Source of the DNA: Bacteroidota bacterium
GTDB lineage: Bacteria > Bacteroidota > Ignavibacteria > Ignavibacteriales > Ignavibacteriaceae
Direction: 5' to 3'
Assembly (NCBI GenBank): GCA_021777835.1
Contig: JAJYDC010000001.1
Span: forward strand, 248,001-312,000
DNA length: 64,000 bases
Shown: positions 8,565-19,630 of the stretch, one piece after another
Layout: every line of letters begins with the position of its first letter
How positions within the stretch are numbered: the stretch's first letter is position 1
Notes under the pieces: model-generated
What the model saw: the letters and a program-made list of their open reading frames with translations, nothing else
Databases searched by the model: none
What the model was told of the DNA's origin: nothing
Program-made: the position numbers and the translations under genes

Positions 8565-9814
8565 AGAATAAGGTAAGAATATTTTTCTGGACTTTGTTCG
8601 ATTTTGCACGAACAGCCTTTTCAGTAATAATCATTACAGTTATTTATTCTAAATACTTCTCTAATTATGTTACAGGCGGTAAGGTATGGCTATGGGGCTT
8701 ATCAGTCAGTGTTTCTATGATAATCACGGCATTACTTAGTCCTCCCTTAGGTGCTATAGCAGATGTCTCTCGTAATAGAAAAAGGTTTCTATTAATATTC
8801 ACTTCAGTTACAATATTATGCACTGCCTTAATGTTTAATGTTCAAAAGGGTGATATCATTCTAGGCATGGTGCTTTTTATCATAGCCAATGTTGGCTATG
8901 AGGGGGGAGTGGTATTCTATGACGCATTTCTCCCCAACATCACTGAAAAGAAAAACTTGGGTAGGGTATCAGGATATGGTTTTGCAATGGGCTATTTAGG
9001 AGCTCTTGCAGTACTATTAATAATAAAACTTTTATTGCCTCCTCAAAATTCAGCCGATTATTATTTTTATATTCGTCTGTCATTTGTAGTAGCTGCTATT
9101 TTCTTTCTAGTATTTTCAATACCTCTCTTTCTGTTTGTCAGTGAACCTGATGTTAAAAGCAAATTAAGAAAGGGACTAATCAAAAACGGTATACAAAAAA
9201 GTGTTGACACTTTTAAAGCTATATTCTTCCACCAAAAATATCCATCGGTATCCAGATTTCTGTTAGCATTTTTTCTATATAATGATGCAATTATAACGAT
9301 AATAGCTTTTGCCTCAATCTTTGCTTCAGGACTTTTGAAAATGACTGATGCACAGATAATATATTTCTTCATTATAGTCCAAAGTACATCAATATTTGGA
9401 GCATTTATCTTTGGAATAATTTCTGACCATATTGGACCTAAAACAACTATCTCAATTACATTAGTCATTTGGCTTATTGTAATTGCTGGTGCATACATAG
9501 ACAAATCAATTGTAGGTTTTTATATAGTCGGTTTGCTAGCGGGTCTATCTATTGGTTCTTCTCAATCATGTAGCAGAAGCCTAATGGCATTGCTAACTCC
9601 AAAGGAAAGAGAAGCAGAGTTCTTTGGTTTCTATGATGGGTTATTCGGAAAGTCATCCGCAGTTATTGGACCTCTTGTTTATGGCATTGTGGCTAACATA
9701 TCAAATCAGAGATTTGCAGTTCTTGCAATCGGATTATTCTTCCTTGCGGGGTTGATAATTCTTCAAAAAGTTGAGGTTCCTAAGATAACAAGCAGTAATG
9801 GAATTACAGCCTAG
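8561..9814 (+). CDS. MFS transporter of the UMF1 (Atg22-like) family
   Basis: The 417-aa protein has about 12 predicted membrane helices. The start FFWTLFDFARTAFSVI matches the YDWANSAF-type opening of UMF1-family MFS transporters. The loop after helix 2-3 has PPLGAIADVSRNRKRFL, a relaxed MFS motif A, and SDHIGPK lies in the second half. Relatives include yeast Atg22 (vacuolar amino-acid efflux), but bacterial substrates are mostly unknown. It overlaps nusB by four bases. Its stop faces the SpoIIE-phosphatase gene on the other strand, 15 bases away, without an obvious terminator hairpin. Confidence 0.88.
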   Translation: MKNKVRIFFWTLFDFARTAFSVIIITVIYSKYFSNYVTGGKVWLWGLSVSVSMIITALLSPPLGAIADVSRNRKRFLLIFTSVTILCTALMFNVQKGDIILGMVLFIIANVGYEGGVVFYDAFLPNITEKKNLGRVSGYGFAMGYLGALAVLLIIKLLLPPQNSADYYFYIRLSFVVAAIFFLVFSIPLFLFVSEPDVKSKLRKGLIKNGIQKSVDTFKAIFFHQKYPSVSRFLLAFFLYNDAIITIIAFASIFASGLLKMTDAQIIYFFIIVQSTSIFGAFIFGIISDHIGPKTTISITLVIWLIVIAGAYIDKSIVGFYIVGLLAGLSIGSSQSCSRSLMALLTPKEREAEFFGFYDGLFGKSSAVIGPLVYGIVANISNQRFAVLAIGLFFLAGLIILQKVEVPKITSSNGITA

Positions 9815-9829
9815 TAATAAGTCTTTAAT

Positions 9830-10933
9830 TTATATTGCTTTCATTATAATCATGGTAAGATCATCGCTAGCTGGATGAATGTCTTGAAAAGATTTAACAC
9901 TATCTAAAATTTCTTGCTGAATTTCTTTTGCACTTCTTTGCGAATTTAGTTTAATGATACTCTTTAACCTTTCTATCCCGTATTCATTTAAGCTTCCGTT
10001 CATTGATTCTACCACACCATCGGTGAAAAAGACTAAAATATCTCCGCTTTCTGGTTTAAGTTCTAACTGTTCCAAAGAATTTGAAAATATATCGCTTTGA
10101 GTTAACCCAATCCCAATCCCACTTGGAATTATATCAATACAATCGTTCGATTTATTCTTGAAGTAAACCAAAGGCAAATGCCCGGCACGGCATAAATGGA
10201 TGGTACCGTTAGAATTTAGCGAGGCAAAGCTAATTGTAAAGAAAGACCCTTTATTTAATACGTTTTTAAGACTCTTATTTAAACTAGATAATATAGCTTT
10301 CGGAGAGCTGCATTCTCCAACAATATTTCGTAGTATTGCCTGAACCTGGACCATATAAATTGCCGCAGCCATCCCTTTGCCTGATATATCTCCGATAGCT
10401 ATAAATATCTTATCTGGTGCTGAGTCGTAGTTGATAAAATCATAATAATCTCCTCCCACTTCCTTAGCTGGTTCATAACAAGCACTAATATCGAAATAAT
10501 CATTTATAGGTGGATTTTGAGGCATCAAGCTATTCTGGATCTCGCGTGCGACTGCTAGTTCGCTTTTAGCTGTCAATTTATCTGCTAATTCAAATGCGAG
10601 CAAAAGATTCAGAATAAGGAAAGAATAAATTATTAAATTCCAATTATTATTAATAATTGCAAGTATAAAAAACACTAGTGCAATTGAATAAATAATCCTT
10701 CTTACTTGTGTCAGCTGATTTAAGAACTCAAGGAATAGGTTTTTGATGAATTGTATAATCCCCGAAATTGAATTCCTTGGCTTCTCCGACTGTTTCATCC
10801 GGCTTGCATAAAAATCATAAAGCTCAGGTATATCACGTTTTACTAACTTTTCAATTTCCTTAATACTCAAGTCGCTAGTATAGAACTGAAATAACCTTTG
10901 AATACGGTTAAAGTTTCTCAATGCTATTCTCAA
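9830..10933 (-). CDS. Membrane PP2C-type (SpoIIE/RsbU) serine phosphatase
   Basis: The N-terminal ~70 residues are soluble. Two hydrophobic segments follow (about 80-120; RIIYSIALVFFILAII and NLIIYSFLILNLLLAFEL), and then a SpoIIE/PPM phosphatase domain (about 130-367). Seen motifs are AREIQNSLMPQ (linker helix), EVGGDYYDF, GDISGKGMAAA, FFTDGVVE and SDDLTM, which supply the metal-binding aspartates. Such enzymes dephosphorylate anti-sigma-factor antagonists in partner-switching pathways. No RsbW- or RsbV-like partner is in this window. It starts 8 bases after the Sel1-repeat gene and is surely co-transcribed with it. Confidence 0.9.
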   Translation of the reverse strand: MRIALRNFNRIQRLFQFYTSDLSIKEIEKLVKRDIPELYDFYASRMKQSEKPRNSISGIIQFIKNLFLEFLNQLTQVRRIIYSIALVFFILAIINNNWNLIIYSFLILNLLLAFELADKLTAKSELAVAREIQNSLMPQNPPINDYFDISACYEPAKEVGGDYYDFINYDSAPDKIFIAIGDISGKGMAAAIYMVQVQAILRNIVGECSSPKAILSSLNKSLKNVLNKGSFFTISFASLNSNGTIHLCRAGHLPLVYFKNKSNDCIDIIPSGIGIGLTQSDIFSNSLEQLELKPESGDILVFFTDGVVESMNGSLNEYGIERLKSIIKLNSQRSAKEIQQEILDSVKSFQDIHPASDDLTMIIMKAI

Positions 10934-10941
10934 ATAGTTAA

Positions 10942-12543
10942 TTAATTAAGATTAAATTCCTTGTCCTTGGGTCTTAAATTATCATACATCTTTTTTATTT
11001 CATTATATGCATACATACTGCCGCGTTGAGCTGCAAAGCGAAAATACTTAGCAGCTAATCCTAAATTTTTCTTAACTGCTACTCCATTTTCATAGCAGTA
11101 TCCTAAACTTGCTTGTGCAAGTACAGATCCTTCATCAATGAAGCCTTTTAATGTCTTAATGTAAAGCGAATCTTGTCCCTCAATATTATCAGCGTACAGC
11201 TTAGCAACTAACAAACGAAGTTCTGCTTCTTTACTTCCTAATTTTACTGCTTCCTTCCATATTTTTAATGCCTTAAGTTTATCAATCCGAAAAAGTTTTC
11301 CAGTATAATAATTTAACCCAAGTTCATTTATAGCAGGAATGAAACCTAATGAAGATGCTTTAATTAAAAAATTAGCTGCTTCTTTATCAGTAATCTGATT
11401 ATTAAATTCTAAAGTAAAAAGACCGTACCAAACGAACATAGCACGAGGATCATTCTTATCAACTCGCCCCTTTAATAATTTAAGATAATCTTTTGAATTT
11501 ATTTCATTCCAAAGCAAAACCGGAGCCTGAGGAGAATCTAGTCTGGCAGCTCTTATATAATATTCCGAAGATTTAATCAAATCTTTATTGAAGTATATTC
11601 CTTCATCATAAAGTCTACCGAGAAGCGTAAGAGCCTCAGGGCTTCCATTTTCTGCAAATGTTTTTAATAATTTTAGACTTAAAGAATCAAACTTAAAAGT
11701 CGAATCGTTTTTATAACTGATATCTAAAGCCTTTGCCAAGCTATCATTGCCTTCGTGAAGTACGTTGTCTAGGATCATTCTATCTGAAATAGTATGCGTC
11801 GTGTCCTTTAAAGATGCGAAATCAATGAATACAAGTCCCGTCGAAGAAGCTATAAATTTATCATTTGTATTATCCTTATTGAACTTGGTATCTCCTATCC
11901 TACTTTGAGTACTGGATGTATCAATTGAAGAAATAGAAATACGCTTTAGTAATTCCGTCAAAGCTTCTTTAGCGGGAACAAAACCATTGCTGGCTGCTTT
12001 CTTCAACCAGAAATAGGCTTTTGACCAATCACGTTTTACCACAAGATTGTCGGTATAACTAAGTCCGACAATATATTCAGCCTGCGGCATATCATCATTT
12101 GCAGCTTCAATAAAATAATTAAATGCCTTAAATGGATTCCATGATATCCCCCAGCCGTTTGTTAAAAGAATTCCATAATTATAACAAGCGCCAGTTAATT
12201 TCTGCTTTGCAGCTTTTCCAATCCAATATGCACTTAGGGTAGTATCATTTGGAAATCCCTGGCCTGTTAAGTATCTAATTCCAAGTTCATGCTCAGCAAG
12301 CGCATCACCTGCATTCGCATCTCGAATTAATTTAAACTGCTGCCATATCTGATATGATAAATCTGGTCTATATATCATTATTGGCCAACTTTGAGGACGG
12401 TTCTTCTTAAACGCTAGGCTTGAAGTTGTATCCTGGCTAAATATTATTGAAGATAACAATAAAGAGAAAAGGCAAATATGAATTGTTCTATTTACAAAAT
12501 TAGTTAACAAATTATAATCTTCCGAATTTTTCGAATTAGACAA
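10942..12543 (-). CDS. Secreted or periplasmic Sel1-repeat protein
   Basis: A hydrophobic leader (HICLFSLLLSSIIFSQ) is followed by Sel1-like TPR repeats in two groups (about residues 60-200 and 285-530). Examples are AEHELGIRYLTGQGFPNDTT, LLGRLYDEGIYFNKD and ASLGYCYENGVAVKKN. Sel1 repeats form scaffolds for protein contacts. The ORF uses a TTG start. A second TTG 33 bases downstream has GGAAG before it and would place the leader at the very N-terminus, so it may be the real start. It is the first gene of a two-gene unit with the SpoIIE phosphatase, suggesting a sensing or scaffold role for that pathway, which is inference. Confidence 0.85.
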   Translation of the reverse strand: MSNSKNSEDYNLLTNFVNRTIHICLFSLLLSSIIFSQDTTSSLAFKKNRPQSWPIMIYRPDLSYQIWQQFKLIRDANAGDALAEHELGIRYLTGQGFPNDTTLSAYWIGKAAKQKLTGACYNYGILLTNGWGISWNPFKAFNYFIEAANDDMPQAEYIVGLSYTDNLVVKRDWSKAYFWLKKAASNGFVPAKEALTELLKRISISSIDTSSTQSRIGDTKFNKDNTNDKFIASSTGLVFIDFASLKDTTHTISDRMILDNVLHEGNDSLAKALDISYKNDSTFKFDSLSLKLLKTFAENGSPEALTLLGRLYDEGIYFNKDLIKSSEYYIRAARLDSPQAPVLLWNEINSKDYLKLLKGRVDKNDPRAMFVWYGLFTLEFNNQITDKEAANFLIKASSLGFIPAINELGLNYYTGKLFRIDKLKALKIWKEAVKLGSKEAELRLLVAKLYADNIEGQDSLYIKTLKGFIDEGSVLAQASLGYCYENGVAVKKNLGLAAKYFRFAAQRGSMYAYNEIKKMYDNLRPKDKEFNLN

Positions 12544-12619
12544 AAATATTATTTAATTGTTTAATGCATTAGATAATCCCGGATATAAAATTATTATATT
12601 GTTCCTTTAGTTAAAACTC

Positions 12620-12640
12620 ATCTTTTATTCAATAAAAGAT
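12620..12640. promoter_or_regulatory. 21-bp palindrome between divergent Sel1 and citrate synthase genes
   Basis: ATCTTTTATT, one C, then AATAAAAGAT forms a perfect 10-bp dyad around a central base in the 309-base divergent intergenic region (12544-12852). A hairpin with a one-base loop is impossible, so a DNA-binding site for a dimeric regulator is more likely than an RNA structure. A related half, TTGAATAAAG, lies just downstream. A/T-only palindromes arise often by chance in such DNA. Nothing else was recognised in the region. Confidence 0.22.
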
Positions 12641-12852
12641 TTTCTTGAATAAAGTATTAAATTCATTTCTAGTCTCTCTATGACGCTCAAAGAGCATCGA
12701 AGTATAAGAACAAATATGTGACTGATATATTAATTCAACAATATAATGAATTTTAGGTGAATAAATTATTGAATAAGAAGTAAAAATCCACTAACTTTGA
12801 GCCCAATAATTTTAGATCCCTTCTGTTAAATAAAGTATAAAAGGTACGTTAA

Positions 12853-14130
12853 ATGTCTACGATTTTTGATATTCTCTCTAGAAAAATTGTTGAATGGAGA
12901 AAAGAAGAAAGTGCAATTATTGAAAAAGGAGGCACAAAAGTATTATCACAAGTAACTGTTGCCCAAGCTTATGGTGGAATGCGTGGCGTGGCTTCTATTA
13001 TCTGTGATACTTCAAGAGTACCTCAGGAACAAGGACTAATTATCAGAGAAATTCCTTTAAAGCAATTACTTGATAAAACGCCGGAAGAAATATTTTTCCT
13101 TCTTTTAACAGCAGAACTTCCCAATAAAGATCAACTTGCCGATTTTTCAGAAGAAATTAGAAGCAGAAAATATGTTCCCAAATATGTTTGGGACGTATTA
13201 AAGAGTATGCCAAAGGATTCACATCCAATGACAATGTTAAATACTGCAATTCTAGTCTTGCAAAAGGAGTCAGTGTTTTCAAAGAAATATGACGATGGCA
13301 TGCGAAAGGAAGATTATTGGAAAGCAACATTAGAGGATGCACTGAATTTAGTAGCTAAAATCCCGGCTATTGCAGCAGGAATTTATAGAATACGCTTTAA
13401 CAAGGGTGATATTATAGCGCCCGATCCCGCTATGGATTTAACTGGAGATTATGTCCACATGTTAGGTCTTGGTGAGATTAATAAAGAAGAATTTAATGAC
13501 TTAATGAGACTTTATTTAGTCGCTCATTGTGATCATGAAGGCGGCAATGTTAGCGCTTTGACAAATCTTACGATTAATTCGGCATTGTCTGATATTTATT
13601 ATTCCTTGTCCGGAGGATTTGACGGCTTAGCTGGACCACTACATGGATTAGCAAACCAAGAATGTCTAAAATGGATTCTTGAGATAATGCAAAAATATGG
13701 TAATGCGCCTTCAAAAGAGCAATTAAAAGAAATTGTCTGGAATACATTAAATTCAGGAAAAGTTATCCCAGGATATGGTCATGCTGTATTAAGGGTCACG
13801 GATCCTAGATTTGAAGGCTTTTTAGAATTTGGTAAGAGCCATTTTCCCGAGGACCCAATTTTCTTAACAGTTTCTAGGTTATATGATGTCGTGCCTGAAG
13901 AGTTGAAAAAGGTAGAGAAAATAAAGAATCCCTGGCCAAACGTAGACGCTGCTTCCGGATCAATGCTTTATCATTATGGTATAAAAGAATTCTCTTATTA
14001 TACTGTGGTTTTTGCAGTGTCCCGAAGTCTCGGATTAACCGCTCAAGCCGTAGTAAACAGAGCCATGAATGGACCACTTATTAGACCAAAGTCGGTAACT
14101 TCTCAATATGTAAAAGAATTTGTTTCATAG
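12853..14130 (+). CDS. gltA: Citrate synthase, mitochondrial (eukaryotic) Si type
   Basis: This enzyme condenses oxaloacetate and acetyl-CoA to citrate, entering the TCA cycle. Its sequence follows the mitochondrial citrate synthase pattern and not the usual bacterial GltA: TVAQAYGGMRG near the N-terminus, HCDHEGGNVSALT, GLAGPLHGLANQE (catalytic His), PGYGHAVLRVTDPRF (second His) and KNPWPNVDAASG (catalytic Asp). It is 425 aa, as in mature mitochondrial enzymes, with no allosteric NADH-binding N-terminal domain. It precedes pyrG by 26 bases. I infer a hexamer-free, simple dimeric enzyme without NADH inhibition from the family, not from direct evidence. Confidence 0.94.
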   Translation: MSTIFDILSRKIVEWRKEESAIIEKGGTKVLSQVTVAQAYGGMRGVASIICDTSRVPQEQGLIIREIPLKQLLDKTPEEIFFLLLTAELPNKDQLADFSEEIRSRKYVPKYVWDVLKSMPKDSHPMTMLNTAILVLQKESVFSKKYDDGMRKEDYWKATLEDALNLVAKIPAIAAGIYRIRFNKGDIIAPDPAMDLTGDYVHMLGLGEINKEEFNDLMRLYLVAHCDHEGGNVSALTNLTINSALSDIYYSLSGGFDGLAGPLHGLANQECLKWILEIMQKYGNAPSKEQLKEIVWNTLNSGKVIPGYGHAVLRVTDPRFEGFLEFGKSHFPEDPIFLTVSRLYDVVPEELKKVEKIKNPWPNVDAASGSMLYHYGIKEFSYYTVVFAVSRSLGLTAQAVVNRAMNGPLIRPKSVTSQYVKEFVS

Positions 14131-14138
14131 TTTTATAA

Positions 14139-15788
<1,650 letters not shown>

Positions 15789-15789
15789 A

Positions 15790-17364
15790 ATGAGTAAACC
15801 AATTCATTTTATTATAAAAAATAGAATAAAATATAAGAGCATTTCTCAAAGCCATCTTATTTTCACAAATTATTTCATAAAGAGCATTATAACAGTACCC
15901 TTAGTCTTTTTAGCTTGTCAAAATAATATTTTTCCGCAGACATTAATAAACCGTTCGGTGAAAAAAGGTCTCGAATACAGCTATGATTTTAAATGGGAAA
16001 AAGCAAAAAATGTTTTTGAAAGATTGATTAAAAAATATCCCTCTGACCCTAGAGGTTATCATTATGAAGCTAGTATTTATTTGTGGCTTTACCTTAGTAA
16101 TCAGGATATTGATGATCTCAATAAATTTATTTCCTACTCGGATACCGCGATAATAAGAGCAACTAATAAACTTGAAAAAAATCCTAATAATACGGATATT
16201 CTTTATACATTAGGGTCTGATTATAGTTACAGAGCAATTGCCTTTATTAAAGCCCAAAAATTTCTTGACGCTGTTTGGGCTAGTAAAAAATCAGAGTCAT
16301 ATTTAAATGAAACACTGGCAAAGGACTCAACTAAATATGATGCTTATTTAGGATTGGGTTTATACAATTTCGCAGTCGGACAAATACCAGTTGCATTCAA
16401 CTGGGCGCTTAATTTAGCTGGAATAAATGGCAGTGTTGAAAAAGGATTGAGCTTAATTAATAAAGCAGCAGAAAAAGGAAACTTAGCTAAAGTGGAAGCT
16501 GAATACTATTCTGCAGAAATACTTTCAGATTACTTTGATAATTATAGCGCCGCAAATAGATACTTATCATCCTTATCTATAGCATATCCCGGTAATTTAC
16601 TATTCAGATATTCTCTTGCTGTATTGCAAATAAAGAAACATGAACTTAAAGATGCTGAGAATACCTTAGACAAAATATTAAAAAATAGGAATTCCGATTT
16701 CAAGCAGCTAATTTCTTTTTCAGAATTTCTTAAAGGCGATATCTTTTTCAAAGAAAATAAATTTGATTCCGCAAAGCCCTATTATCAAAATTTCCTGAAA
16801 AATAGCCCCACTGCCGATTACAAAGGTATTGCAGCTTATAGGTTAGCTGTTTCCTATGAAATAACAGGAAACCGCGCTGAAGCAGTAAAATATTATGAAT
16901 TGGCAAGTAAGGGGAATATGGATTTAGAGGATGATATTTATGCAAATCGGTATGGAGAAATATTTTCTAAACGGACAATGGCATATACTGAAATGGATGC
17001 AATTAAAGATGAAAATATGATTGAAGCCGGAAATTATAAAACTGCATTTGATTCATTAACTTCATTACTTGAGAGAATACAAACTGACAGATTGAAGGCT
17101 GAAGCTTATCTGTATCTAAGTGATGCAGCTTATTATTTGGGTAAATATGATGAGTCCATTAACTATGCTCTAACTGCTAAAGTACTAAATGCAGATCAAG
17201 AAAGATGGATTAAGCCTTTTGCTTGTTATTATGCTGCAAGAGCTTACAAAAGATTAAAGAAAAATAATGAAGTAAATAGTTTTATCGAAGAGGCAAAGAG
17301 TTATTCTGATTATGATTATCAGAAGAAACTTAAAAATCTTCTCATTGCACTAACTTTAAAATAA
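15790..17364 (+). CDS. TPR-repeat protein with N-terminal membrane anchor or signal
   Basis: A hydrophobic stretch (IITVPLVFLACQN) near residue 40 is followed by tetratricopeptide-like helical pairs over about 450 residues, such as KGLEYSYDFKWEKAKNVFE, AYRLAVSYEITGNRAEAVKY and YLYLSDAAYYLGKYDESIN. LACQ could be a lipobox, making it a possible lipoprotein. The ORF track starts at 15760 inside pyrG. The ATG at 15790 starts one base after the pyrG stop and is preferred, giving 524 aa. The binding partner is unknown. It may share a transcript with pyrG. Confidence 0.82.
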   Translation: MSKPIHFIIKNRIKYKSISQSHLIFTNYFIKSIITVPLVFLACQNNIFPQTLINRSVKKGLEYSYDFKWEKAKNVFERLIKKYPSDPRGYHYEASIYLWLYLSNQDIDDLNKFISYSDTAIIRATNKLEKNPNNTDILYTLGSDYSYRAIAFIKAQKFLDAVWASKKSESYLNETLAKDSTKYDAYLGLGLYNFAVGQIPVAFNWALNLAGINGSVEKGLSLINKAAEKGNLAKVEAEYYSAEILSDYFDNYSAANRYLSSLSIAYPGNLLFRYSLAVLQIKKHELKDAENTLDKILKNRNSDFKQLISFSEFLKGDIFFKENKFDSAKPYYQNFLKNSPTADYKGIAAYRLAVSYEITGNRAEAVKYYELASKGNMDLEDDIYANRYGEIFSKRTMAYTEMDAIKDENMIEAGNYKTAFDSLTSLLERIQTDRLKAEAYLYLSDAAYYLGKYDESINYALTAKVLNADQERWIKPFACYYAARAYKRLKKNNEVNSFIEEAKSYSDYDYQKKLKNLLIALTLK

Positions 17365-17455
17365 AAATCTTCGATAGGACCTAAATACTGTATACTTTCA
17401 TTGACTATATTTTTGCATTTAGGTAATTTTTGTCACTTTCTTTGGTAGAATTATA

Positions 17456-18058
17456 TTGAAAATTGCCATATTTGTTTCCGGTCGAGGTTCAAATTTAAAA
17501 GCTATTTTAGACAGCCGCGAGAATAAACCACAGGTTGAAGTCAAAGCAGTTGTCAGCGATAAAATAGATTGTCCTGCCTTTACGGTAGCCAAGCAATTTT
17601 CAATTTTAACCTATAGCGTAGGGAATAATTACGGATGTATCAATAATGACGAACTAATTAAGAATTTACAGTCTTTAGATATAGAACTTATTGTACTTGC
17701 GGGCTATCTCAAATTAATTCCAAATAAATTGCTAAGTTTCTACAAAGGTAAAATCATTAACATACATCCCGCTTTATTACCATCTTTTGGCGGAAAAGGT
17801 ATGTATGGAATGAATGTGCACAAGGCAGTTTTTGAATCGTCTGCAAAAGTATCAGGAGTTACGATTCATTTTGTTGATGAAACTTACGATACAGGGAAAA
17901 TAATTGCTCAACAATGTGTGGATATATCAAACGTCGTTTCTCCCGAGGAAATAGCAGAAAGAGTTCTAAAAATTGAACATACTCTACTCCCATTTATAGT
18001 AGGAAAGTTTGCAGAAGGGAAAATTGATTATGTCGGAAATAGAGTTGTAGTCAATTGA
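17456..18058 (+). CDS. purN: Phosphoribosylglycinamide formyltransferase
   Basis: PurN formylates GAR with 10-formyl-THF in step 3 of purine synthesis. The N-terminus KIAIFVSGRGSNLKAIL is the phosphate-binding loop. NIHPALLPSFGG contains the catalytic Asn-His pair, and VSGVTIHFVDETYDTGKI contains the catalytic Asp. The length (200 aa) is normal. The start is a TTG: the conserved N-terminus follows it directly and no upstream alternative exists. It is the first gene of a tight run ending at pyrF. A weak TTG-N20-TAATTTTTG promoter-like sequence lies upstream. Confidence 0.95.
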   Translation: MKIAIFVSGRGSNLKAILDSRENKPQVEVKAVVSDKIDCPAFTVAKQFSILTYSVGNNYGCINNDELIKNLQSLDIELIVLAGYLKLIPNKLLSFYKGKIINIHPALLPSFGGKGMYGMNVHKAVFESSAKVSGVTIHFVDETYDTGKIIAQQCVDISNVVSPEEIAERVLKIEHTLLPFIVGKFAEGKIDYVGNRVVVN

Positions 18059-18083
18059 ATAATTATTTTAAATAGGATTTCGC

Positions 18084-19622
18084 TTGAAAAAATTTGCGTT
18101 ACTGAGTGTCTCTGATAAAACAAAAATAGTTGAATTTGCAAAGTCTCTCAATAATTTGGATTATCATATTTTAGCAACTGGGAATACTGCTAAAATTCTG
18201 CTAGATGCTAAAGTCGAAGTTACTGAGATTTCAAATTTTACTGGTTTCCCTGAAATATTCGATGGGAGAGTCAAAACCCTTCATCCTAAAATTTTCGGAG
18301 GAATCCTTTTCCGCAGAGATAATACGGAAGATAAGTCTCAAGCTGAAAAGAATAATATATCACCTATAGACATAGTATGTGTTAATCTTTATCCTTTTGT
18401 CAAAACGTCTAGTGATCCGAATGCAAGTTTAGATAAAATTTTAGAGAACATAGACATAGGTGGACCAAGTTTAATCCGTGCATCAGCAAAAAATTATAAA
18501 TTTGTTTCAATACTTACGAATCCAACACAGTATGATACCTTTTTAATCGAATTGAAAACTGGAATTATTAGTAATGAAACAAGAGTAAAACTTGCAGTTG
18601 AAGCATTCTCACATACGGCATTTTATGATACCTTTATTTCAAATTTCTTAGAAAAGAAATTTGAGTTACCTTCTACTCATTTTAGAATAAATCTCCCTAA
18701 GGAAAAGGTATTGCGGTATGGAGAAAACCCTCACCAACAAGCTGCATTGTTCGGGAACTTTAATTTTTATTTTGAAGTATTACACGGTAAGGAAATTTCA
18801 TATAATAATATTTTAGATTTAATTGCCGGAGTAGAGTTAGCAGAAGATCTAACTAAAAGCCTGAGTGGGACAGATGAAATTACATGCACTATAATTAAGC
18901 ATCAGAATCCTGCTGGAGCTGCCATCGGGGATACTGCAATCGAAGCATATACTAAAGCTTTAAAATGTGATCCGGTATCAGCGTTCGGAGGAATTGTAAT
19001 TTTTACTTCGGAAGTTGACGAGATACTTGCTCTAAAATTAAATGAAATATTTTTAGAAATTGTATGTGCGCCTAGCTTTACCGGGGAGGCCATGAAAATA
19101 TTAAAAAAGAAAAAAGATAGAAGATTATTAAGGCAAATAAGGCAAGTTACTGAGAAGAAAATGACATTTAGAAACATCCCGGGTGGTGTTATTGCTCAAG
19201 ATGCAGATATAGCAATCTTGGATAAGGAATCAATTCATATTGCAACTGAAAAAAAACCTGCACAAAAAGAACTGGATGATTTATATTTTGCTTGGATAGT
19301 GGCTAAACATGCTAAGTCGAATGCCATTGTCTTTGTTAGAGATAAAACAACCCTAGGAGTTGGTGCCGGACAAATGTCACGCTTAGATTCTGCTAAGATT
19401 GCTTATATGAAAGCTAAAGAACACGGGCTCGACCTAAATGGTTCCGTAGCAGCATCTGATGCTTTTTTCCCATTTGCCGATACTTTACTTGAAATTATCA
19501 ACTGCGGTGTAACATCTGTTATTCAGCCTGGCGGTTCAGTAAGGGATAGCGAAGTAATTGAGGCTGCGAATAAGAATAATATATCAATGGTTTTTACAGG
19601 AATTAGACACTTTAAACATTAA
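18084..19622 (+). CDS. purH: Bifunctional AICAR transformylase / IMP cyclohydrolase
   Basis: PurH does the last two steps of IMP synthesis. The N-terminal MGS-like cyclohydrolase domain (about 1-190) shows ALLSVSDKTKIVEFAK, ATGNTAKIL and GRVKTLHPKIFGGIL. The C-terminal AICARFT domain shows LRYGENPHQQAAL, IIKHQNPAGAAIG with the catalytic His, VSAFGGIV and GAGQMSR. The length (512 aa) is near E. coli PurH (529). The TTG start has AGGA seven bases upstream. It lies 25 bases after purN and 8 bases before mreB, an unusual link to cell-shape genes. Confidence 0.96.
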   Translation: MKKFALLSVSDKTKIVEFAKSLNNLDYHILATGNTAKILLDAKVEVTEISNFTGFPEIFDGRVKTLHPKIFGGILFRRDNTEDKSQAEKNNISPIDIVCVNLYPFVKTSSDPNASLDKILENIDIGGPSLIRASAKNYKFVSILTNPTQYDTFLIELKTGIISNETRVKLAVEAFSHTAFYDTFISNFLEKKFELPSTHFRINLPKEKVLRYGENPHQQAALFGNFNFYFEVLHGKEISYNNILDLIAGVELAEDLTKSLSGTDEITCTIIKHQNPAGAAIGDTAIEAYTKALKCDPVSAFGGIVIFTSEVDEILALKLNEIFLEIVCAPSFTGEAMKILKKKKDRRLLRQIRQVTEKKMTFRNIPGGVIAQDADIAILDKESIHIATEKKPAQKELDDLYFAWIVAKHAKSNAIVFVRDKTTLGVGAGQMSRLDSAKIAYMKAKEHGLDLNGSVAASDAFFPFADTLLEIINCGVTSVIQPGGSVRDSEVIEAANKNNISMVFTGIRHFKH

Positions 19623-19630
19623 GAGGACTT

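Noticed and set aside
17390-17440. Promoter-like TTG-N20-TAATTTTTG before purN
   Set aside because: The -7 box needs an extra base to fit TAnnTTTG, so it is mentioned in the purN entry only and not called as a feature.
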